This document shows positions 1-5,900 of a DNA stretch of 6,698 nucleotides, piece after piece. How positions within the stretch are numbered: the stretch's first letter is position 1; each line of letters begins with the position of its first letter. A program made the translations under genes and the position numbers. This stretch comes from JAEZKC01 sp046538945. GTDB lineage: Bacteria > Fibrobacterota > Chitinivibrionia > Chitinivibrionales > Chitinispirillaceae. The notes beneath the pieces were generated by a model. That model saw only the letters and a list, made by a program, of their open reading frames with translations. It was not told the origin of the DNA and ran no database searches. The stretch lies in the NCBI GenBank assembly GCA_046538945.1, contig JBKHHW010000171.1, positions 1 to 6,698 of the forward strand. The letters run 5' to 3'.

Positions 1-128
1 GTGCAGTGGGCCATGCTGAACATATGACCGGTTTCATGGGCCAGAATCTTGCAACCGGCAATAAACAGAACGGTAAAAATAAAGGATACAGAAACAATGC
101 ACAGAATCCAGTGCCGAGAATTCATCAT
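1..128 (-). CDS. Archaemetzincin-like zinc metalloprotease, N-terminal fragment (3' end outside window)
   Basis: A minus-strand frame opens at tandem ATG codons (128-126 and 125-123) and runs off the left edge after 42 whole codons. Upstream in this frame a TAA lies at 185-183, and no other ATG, GTG or TTG lies between it and 128, so the start is limited to these two ATGs. Residues 7-25 are strongly hydrophobic and end in IAGC (Cys26), which reads as a signal peptide with a lipobox. Five residues later comes HETGHMFSMAHC (31-42). H31, E32, H35 and H41 fit the metzincin pattern HExxHxxGxxH, and the following Cys42 fits the archaemetzincin (M54) extension HExxHxxGxxHC. The usual Gly of the pattern is Ser38. 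M54 proteins normally have a large domain half before this motif, which is missing here. The gene may therefore be a 5'-truncated remnant, or Cys26 may match the family's own CK before the helix rather than a lipid anchor. The cysteine-rich zinc site expected further on lies outside the window. Confidence 0.6.
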   Translation of the reverse strand, partial: MMNSRHWILCIVSVSFIFTVLFIAGCKILAHETGHMFSMAHC

Positions 129-293
129 CCATTCCAGTTCAGAGTCCGTTTTAATTGATAACGCTCTAAAGACGGCTGATTGTTACACCAAGTCGAATTG
201 CTTCACAATCTATGCTGACAAAATAGCTCGATCAGAAAAGATCAACCACCTAAAGTAACACAGGTCGCGAACAGGACGCGTTTGACATTTTTT
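129..293. other. Intergenic spacer between the lipoprotein gene and the metalloprotease fragment
   Basis: This 165-nt gap is bounded by the TGA of the 187-aa lipoprotein gene and the ATG pair of the archaemetzincin-like gene. All three minus-strand frames carry stops here, and none reads as the missing N-terminal half of a metalloprotease. No convincing intrinsic terminator is present: the possible stems are 4-5 bp and lack a following T-run. Transcription may therefore continue from the lipoprotein gene, or a promoter may lie here. A forward open frame at 49-258 overlaps both the spacer and the protease start. It shows no recognisable protein features, so I do not call it. Confidence 0.5.
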
Positions 294-857
294 TCAGAGC
301 AGAGAAAAGCTCTCCACTACATTCAGAAAGGCATCAAGAGAGTTGTCGTAGTAAAAGTCTTTTAGGGCGTAGTAGCCTATTTCATGATACCACCCTCCGG
401 ACACGAACCCGAAAACAAAACAGCGCCGGGTAAGTCCGTTATCCAGAGCGTATGAAAACCGGATAAGAAACCCCTCTTTACCATCGATACTGGCGGGGGA
501 CATCTCTTCCAGATCCAGATCATATATTCCGGGACCCGCCCGCAGATTGCTTATCACCACTTCCGCAACCTCATATACCTGCATAGAAGAGTCGATCATC
601 ATGGTGGTATGCGGCATGGGGGACAGAACGGGAATCTTCTTTATCTGAATCAGATCCATTGTTGCTCCGTGGCGGGTAAGCAGGGTAACCCCGCTTTCCT
701 CGTACACCATCCATTTGGAGGGAGGTTTCAGAAAGTACCCGTTCTTACTTGCCAGAGGCTGTTTGGCATCTGTCACTTTCCAGGCAACTGAACCGCCGCA
801 GCCGGCAACCCAGAGCAGAGCTACGGAAGAAATGAATGTGAGCATCAGTTTTCGCAT
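294..857 (-). CDS. Small outer-membrane lipoprotein of unknown function (possible PsbP/Mog1-like fold)
   Basis: The product is 187 aa. It begins MRKLMLTF, has a hydrophobic segment, and reaches a good lipobox VAGC with Cys20 as the predicted lipidated residue. The +2 residue is Gly, not Asp, which suggests outer-membrane sorting. The mature part has a GYFLKPPSKWMVY segment near 40-52, alternating hydrophobic strands in the middle, and a C-terminus (FYYDNSLDAFLNVVESFSLL) of the form Y...F..VV.SF. This layout resembles single-domain PsbP/Mog1-like lipoproteins, where a short strand after a PxxW turn starts the domain and a helix plus strand ends it. That is an inference from pattern, not a recognised family. 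The ATG overlaps the end of the M48 gene by 13 nt and has AAAGGA at 875-870, about 12 nt upstream, so translation is probably coupled. It is the last gene of the cluster. No catalytic residues stand out. Confidence 0.85.
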   Translation of the reverse strand: MRKLMLTFISSVALLWVAGCGGSVAWKVTDAKQPLASKNGYFLKPPSKWMVYEESGVTLLTRHGATMDLIQIKKIPVLSPMPHTTMMIDSSMQVYEVAEVVISNLRAGPGIYDLDLEEMSPASIDGKEGFLIRFSYALDNGLTRRCFVFGFVSGGWYHEIGYYALKDFYYDNSLDAFLNVVESFSLL

Positions 858-1993
858 TTATCAATCAGATCCTTTGCCATCTTTATGTCCGCCGCCCCGG
901 GAGCGACATCAGTGTAACGGGAGAGAGAACGAGCGGCATCCTCCCTGCGCCCCAGAGTAAAATACACGTAACCGATTCCCCTCAGAGCCGCCCTGTTTCC
1001 GGGATCACACTCAAGAGCTTTTTTATACCAGCGGATCGGTTCCGTGCTCCTGGGAGCGATAAGGCGTTCGATATTTCCCATGAGAACCAAGGCATCGGCA
1101 TCACAGGAATCCGCGGCCAGCAGTCTGTCCACCTGATATCCGGCCAGATCGGGCCTTCCCGCGGCATAATTGATCCGGGCATCATAGATCACCACATCCC
1201 GGGCCTTGCATCTGAAAACACTGTCCTCTTTCAAACCCGACTCGGAGACATCCGGATTGTTTGCCATGAATTCATTGTAATTCTCTATTCTTTCCTTCAC
1301 CAGGGGGTGAGTGCTAAAAAAATAGGGCTCTTTGATATTCTCCGTTACAAGATACTCCTGCAGAATCAGAAACAGATTGTGGAATTCACGAGGCGAATAG
1401 CCGGCATTCACCATCCGCAGCAGCCCCAGACTGTCAGCCTCTCTTTCCAGGTCGCGGGAATACCCCGTTACAGCTGACTTGAGTGCTGCTCCCGTGATGG
1501 CACCGGAGATACCATCCCCGAGAAGCAGACCGAGACCGATTCTTGCCTGTGCATTTGATCTGGATCGGGCTTTCATTCCGGCCAGATTTTTTTGAGCATG
1601 TCTGTTCACCACATGCACAAGCTCATGACCCAGCAGAGCCGCGAGTTGAGCCTCGTTGACCATCCTGGCCAGAAGACCGGTACAGATATAAATGGTTCCA
1701 TGCGGAGTGGCAAAGGCGTTTATGGACCGGCTGCGCAGAATCCTCACATTCAGGTTGTATCGTTCCTTTTCTCCGGGCTGCAGCAGACGTCCGAGAATGT
1801 CGTTGAGGTACTTTTCCAGAGAATCATTTGCAAGCAGGAGATTCTGATTCTCATATCTGAGCTCCATATCCCGGGACTGAGCCATAAGGCTCTCGACGTG
1901 AACCGCCTCAGAGGCCCCAATTCCTGCCACCATGACAAGAACCAGTGCAAGGAGCTGTATACAGAACCGATTCGAACTGTTGCTACTGAGCAT
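845..1993 (-). CDS. Secreted M48-family zinc metallopeptidase with C-terminal TPR domain (BepA-like)
   Basis: The product is 382 aa. Residues 1-30 form a Sec signal peptide (hydrophobic about 12-27, likely cleavage after ASEA), so the enzyme should act in the periplasm. The peptidase domain runs from about 35 to 245. NAFATPHGT (92-100) is the substrate-strand motif, with His98 where many relatives have Gly. GHELVHVVNRH (122-132) carries zinc ligands H123 and H127 and catalytic E124. LEREADSLG (182-190) supplies the third ligand, E185. FFSTHPLVKERI (225-236) is the conserved late motif with H229. Residues from about 265 to 370 form roughly three TPR units, including RWYKKALECDPGNRAALRGIGYVY. 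M48 plus TPR is the architecture of BepA (YfgC), which degrades stalled outer-membrane proteins; this protein is shorter, with fewer TPRs. It sits between two lipoprotein genes, starting 16 nt after one and overlapping the other by 13 nt. All catalytic residues are intact. Its substrate here is unknown. Confidence 0.93.
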   Translation of the reverse strand: MLSSNSSNRFCIQLLALVLVMVAGIGASEAVHVESLMAQSRDMELRYENQNLLLANDSLEKYLNDILGRLLQPGEKERYNLNVRILRSRSINAFATPHGTIYICTGLLARMVNEAQLAALLGHELVHVVNRHAQKNLAGMKARSRSNAQARIGLGLLLGDGISGAITGAALKSAVTGYSRDLEREADSLGLLRMVNAGYSPREFHNLFLILQEYLVTENIKEPYFFSTHPLVKERIENYNEFMANNPDVSESGLKEDSVFRCKARDVVIYDARINYAAGRPDLAGYQVDRLLAADSCDADALVLMGNIERLIAPRSTEPIRWYKKALECDPGNRAALRGIGYVYFTLGRREDAARSLSRYTDVAPGAADIKMAKDLIDKCEN

Positions 1994-1998
1994 GTTTT

Positions 1999-2005
1999 CT
2001 TCCCC
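1999..2005 (-). promoter_or_regulatory. Ribosome binding site of the M48 peptidase gene
   Basis: On the minus strand GGGGAAG lies just before the ATG at 1993, with 7 nt between GGGGA and the start codon. It falls inside the 16-nt gap after the TAG of the upstream lipoprotein gene. It is the clearest Shine-Dalgarno sequence in the cluster and fixes the M48 start. Confidence 0.75.
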
Positions 2006-2009
2006 GGAA

Positions 2010-2771
2010 CTAATTTTTCATTCCCTTCAATACAGCTTCGAGCACTTTGCCTGCATCGGATCTGCTTCTCAGATCCGAGTCGTCCCCTTCATAATAGTGC
2101 CTGTACCATTTCACCGTCCCGTTCCTTTGGGCAACTACAGCAGCCAGAAAAGTTCTTTCGGGCGGAACCCGGTAGGACGTGAATCCGTAATATCCTGTCA
2201 GAACCCCAAGCAGTACTCCAAAACATGCCGAACGGGCAGTTTTGGCTTTAGCTGAAGAAGAGAGTATTTCAAGCCGCTCTGGGGAAAACCGTTCGTCGTA
2301 ACCATAAATGTAGACAAAACCATCAACTCCGTGAAGATCACAGAGTGAATCCAGCGTCCCCATGGAATAGGTAAAGCTGTCTATCTGAGTAACCAGGCAG
2401 TTTTCGCCGTAAAGGACACTCTGAACAGTGTTGCAGTGGTATCTGAACTTGGTTTTCAGCTCGAACAGAGGGGAGTGCTGCATACTGTCATGGATCACCG
2501 CCGCAGAAGCGCCCTTTTGTTCAAGTCGCTCCGCGGCTGCGGCCATGACCTGTTCGGAGGCCTTTCTGCTCCAGTCATCCCTGTATTCATATATTCCTCC
2601 CGCGGAGACATCATAAAGAAAAACATCCGGAGAAAGAATACCCAGCCGTTTTACAGAGCTGTTTAGAGGGGAGAAGTTCGGACCGTAGCAGTGAGTCTTC
2701 GAAGAACAACCGTTAAGGGCCAGAACTATCAGGGTAAAGAACAGAAGAAAGCGGTAAAGGCAAAGAGTCAT
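2010..2771 (-). CDS. Lipoprotein of unknown function, first gene of the M48 cluster
   Basis: From the ATG at 2771 the product is 253 aa. It begins MTLCLYRF, has a hydrophobic stretch, and reaches LNGC with Cys22 as the probable lipidated residue (Asn at -2 is unusual; +2 is Ser, so outer-membrane sorting). A GTG at 2810 in the same frame would add 13 residues. I prefer the ATG because it gives a normal 21-residue signal peptide, although neither start has a good Shine-Dalgarno. The mature protein starts with a strand RLGILSPD, then a SAGG turn (56-59), a D-D-W segment (65-67) and a long helix. Later come GVDGFVYIYGYD (148-159), a glycine-rich hydrophobic run (183-196), a strand pair around NGTVKWY (217-223), and DDSDLRSR (230-237) before a final helix. 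The order of strands and the 'x-x-G-x-V-K-W' hairpin recall LpoB/CsgG/GNA1162-type periplasmic lipoproteins. That link is tentative. The gene ends 16 nt before the M48 start, which suggests a joint role in the envelope. Confidence 0.85.
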   Translation of the reverse strand: MTLCLYRFLLFFTLIVLALNGCSSKTHCYGPNFSPLNSSVKRLGILSPDVFLYDVSAGGIYEYRDDWSRKASEQVMAAAAERLEQKGASAAVIHDSMQHSPLFELKTKFRYHCNTVQSVLYGENCLVTQIDSFTYSMGTLDSLCDLHGVDGFVYIYGYDERFSPERLEILSSSAKAKTARSACFGVLLGVLTGYYGFTSYRVPPERTFLAAVVAQRNGTVKWYRHYYEGDDSDLRSRSDAGKVLEAVLKGMKN

Positions 2772-2810
2772 GATTACATTACGAGTCGTTTCAGATTTGA
2801 TTCCCGGCAC

Positions 2811-2910
2811 CGATCAGCCGTCTGTTTCGGGTTCCATTAGAACAACGTCTCTGATATAAGAAACATTACAATCAAGTCTATTCAGATGCAAGTTGAGGTG
2901 TTCCGTTAAA
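2811..2910 (-). promoter_or_regulatory. Probable promoter region of the lipoprotein-M48-lipoprotein cluster
   Basis: The terminator at 2911-2940 cuts this cluster off from the TPR gene, so its promoter should lie in this gap. The best -10-like hexamer on the minus strand is TGTAAT (2870-2865, five of six matches to TATAAT). The nearest -35-like element, TTGCAT (2891-2886), is only 15 nt away. An alternative reading pairs TTGCAT with TAATGT (2868-2863) at 17 nt, but each hexamer is then weak. The exact start of transcription cannot be fixed from sequence. Confidence 0.25.
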
Positions 2911-2940
2911 GAAAAGAGCGGTTTTTCAACCGCTCTTTTC
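2911..2940 (-). terminator. Rho-independent terminator of the giant TPR gene
   Basis: The sequence forms a perfect 13-bp inverted repeat (2911-2923 with 2928-2940) around a 4-nt loop. The stem has a GC-rich core, AGAGCGGTT in the left arm, flanked by A-rich and T-rich outer pairs. On the minus strand the 3' arm ends in CTTTTC and runs into TTTAAC, giving a T-rich tail. It lies 20 nt downstream of the TAA of the TPR gene. On the plus strand no gene enters it, although the symmetric A/T-rich flanks would allow it to work weakly in both directions. Confidence 0.88.
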
Positions 2941-2960
2941 AGGAATCGACAAAGCATTCT

Positions 2961-5900
2961 TTACTTCTTCAGATTTTTCAGCTCTACCTGTATCAACGGA
3001 TTGTTCGGATCCATTTTTTGGGCTTTATTCAGATGGGTCTTGAACAGATCATCTTTTTTCTGCGATCTGTACACCTTCGCCAGTCCCAGTTCGGCAACCG
3101 CCATTTTGGGATCAAGCTCCAGAGCCTTTTTGAAATAAGTGGCTGATCTGTCATAATCACCCATAGCGAGATGAGCTTCCGCCCGGCCATAGAATGCTGG
3201 AGCATGGTCGTCTCTGAGGTAAAGAACTGACTTGTACGATTCCACTGCTTCCGCATACTTTTTCTGAAGCCTCTGGACAGTGGCAACTGCCATCAGACCG
3301 TCGAAATTGAGCGGATCGGACTTGCGAATCTGAGCGGCGACTTTTGCCGCTTCATCGTACTTTTTGGAATCGATCAGTTCATCAAACAGAAGCACACGGT
3401 GCTTGTTGTCTTTGGTAAGAGCGGCAAGTTTCCATATTTCCGCTTCCGCTTTGGCTTTCTGGCCTTCTCTCTTATACATGGTATACAGACGTTCACGAAC
3501 AGCCGGATCATCCCTCTTGAGCTTTTTGGCTTTTTCGAGAAGCTCAAGAGCCTTGGCCTGTCTCTTTGTATTCTCATAGGCATCCACAAGCATGAGAATC
3601 ACTTCCACATCCTTTGCGTTGGTGGTGAGATACATTTCAAGATTTGTAATAGCATCGGAATATTGTTTTTTACCGAAAAGAATCTCACCGATACGGCGGC
3701 TGGCACTGAAATCCTTTGGGTTGAGCTCGGAGAACTTTCTGAGAGCGGCAAGCTCTCCGTCGGTACGCTCAAGCTTTCCATTGACTTCAGCTAACACCTT
3801 CCACACCTCGGCATCATCAGCCACAAGCTTCACAGCTGCATTGAGCATGGAAGCGGCCTCCTTTAGAGTCTCCTTTTTTTGGGAGTAGATGATACCCAGA
3901 CGCACGAAATTCCTGGAGTCCTTCGGGAACGCCTTGACATTTGCGCTGTAGGCCTTTATAGCCTGATCCAGGTCAGACTTCTCCACAAGGAATGCCCTTT
4001 TGTATGAAATGTCCGGATCGACCACTTTAGGCAGCGAAACGTAGGCGGCATAAGCCTCTGCGGCTTTAGCAGGCTGATTCACCTTTTCATAGCAGATTCC
4101 AAGCGGCTTGAGAACCTCTTTAAGCATGGACTGTTTCACATCCTTGGATTTCCATACCTTGCTGAAAAGTTCAGACGCCTTCTTGTAGTCCTTGGTCTGA
4201 TAGTAGGAATCACCCAGATCGGCCATGTACTGAAGATTCCGCAGATCCGGCTTCTTCACCAGTTCCAGATACTTGATCGCACTCTGGTACTGCTTTTTGC
4301 CGTGCTCGAACGTACCCACCTTCAGAGCCACTTTTTCATCCTTAGGGTCCTTTTCCAGATACTTCTTGTACGTTGAGATAGCCTGTTTCTCATTGCCGAG
4401 TTTGGCCTGGAGGTCACCCAGAGCTTTAAATTCCTCTTTAGCTTTAGGATTGAGAAGTACTATCTGCTCATAGGAGATGACAGCGTTTTTGGTGTCTCCG
4501 CTCCTGGCCTGACACTCTGCATAAGAAGTCAGAAGTGCCACGTTTTTGGTTTCGGTTTCGAGAGCACCCTTATACATCTTTACAGCATCGGCATACTTTT
4601 TCTGCTTCTTGTAGATGTCACCGAGAGCGGTATAGGTCACCGCATCAGCTTCACCTGCAGCAATGGCAGCTTTACCCACTGTGACTATTTCATCATCAAG
4701 CTTCTTCTTGATGAGGATATTCATGTAATTCTTATAGATGCCTTTTATGGAACCGTCGATTTTGCGAGCTTCTCTGAAGGCATTCAACGCACCATCAGTA
4801 TCTCTCTGCTCATAAAGCAGCATTCCCAGACTCTTCTGAGCTTCCGCCGTCTCAGGCTTCAGGGCCAAGAATTTCTTCAAGTGCACAACGGCTTCCGGCT
4901 TTCTGCCCTCAGCCAGAGCAATATCGTAGAGACTTTTGAAAACCTTGGCATCTTTGGGAGTGAGAGCAGACAGTTCCTTAAGAAGAGTATACGCTGTTTT
5001 CGTATCCTTCTGATTCATGCTGTAGGTGACCAGACGCTTACGGGCCTCCACATCCTTTTTATCAGAAGCGACGATCTTCTTATCCAACTCGGCGAGAGAT
5101 TTTCTTTCCGCATTCACCTTCTCGGCATTCCCTGCTTTTTCCAGAGCCTGGATCAGACTCAGACGGATCGAAACATCATCCGGTTTGAGCTTCTTAGCTT
5201 TACTGAGATGATCAGCGGCTTCCTTCGGACGTTTGGTATGAGTGTACCCTTCCGCCAGAAGCATACGGGTTTCAAGATCATTAGGAGCGGCGGTGAGTAC
5301 CTTTTCCAGATTCGCCACACCGGCTTCGTACTTCTTGCGGTCGATCTGGATTGCACCGACCCGCTTGTTGGCCACCTTGTGCAGCGGCTGCAGTTTCAGA
5401 AGTTTTGAATACGCTGCAAGCTCGCCATCAACATTCTTAAGCTTGCCATGCACTTCACCCAGCGTTTCCCAGATGATCGAAACGGTATCGGCCAGAGTGG
5501 CAGCACTGCTGAGCTGTTTCACAGCTTTGCCAAGTGTCGCCTTCTCTTTTGAATAAATCAGACCCAGTCTCAAAAAGCTGCGGTAATCCTTGGGAAACTC
5601 CTTTGTATTTGCTTCATATAGTTTGACGGCAGTTTCCTTATCAGTTTCCTCCCGCAAATATGCCTTGAGATAGGATGCTTCCACATCCTTGACACTAGGA
5701 AGGCTGGTGTAGGCATTATAGGCATCAGCCGCCTTCATCTTCTCACCGCTGCTTTCATAGCACTTTGCAAGTGGCAACAGAGCGCCGGCCAGCACTTTTT
5801 CCGCCGGTTTGGCAGCTTTCACTTTTTCGAAACAGGAGATGGCCTGTTTGCAGTCCTTTGTCCTGTAGTAGGAATCACCCAGCGCAAACATGACTTTAGT

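Noticed and set aside
180..208. TTGTGA-17 nt-TAACAA as a promoter for the archaemetzincin-like gene (minus strand)
   Set aside because: Matches are only about four and three of six to the consensus hexamers. This is not distinguishable from background in AT-rich spacer DNA.
49..258. Plus-strand open frame of 69 codons at the left edge
   Set aside because: It runs antisense across the archaemetzincin-like start and the spacer. Its product shows no domain, signal peptide or sensible composition. The minus-strand frame carries a recognisable zinc motif instead.
240..293. Possible terminator after the 187-aa lipoprotein gene
   Set aside because: Only 4-bp stems (CGCG/CGCG, ACCT/AGGT, GATC/GATC) can be drawn, and no T-run follows them on the minus strand.
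1592..2182. Plus-strand open frame of 196 codons opposite the M48 gene
   Set aside because: It is antisense to the conserved HExxH region and crosses the junction with the lipoprotein gene. The protein sequence has no recognisable features, so it is a shadow of the minus-strand coding.
2814..2837. Minus-strand mini-ORF (7 codons plus stop) just upstream of the first lipoprotein gene
   Set aside because: It has no Shine-Dalgarno, no run of a regulatory amino acid and no attenuator hairpin. An ORF this short is expected by chance.
4881..5408. Plus-strand open frame of 175 codons opposite the TPR gene
   Set aside because: It lies wholly antisense to well-conserved TPR coding in both super-repeat copies, and long antisense frames are expected there. 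No independent evidence of coding was seen.
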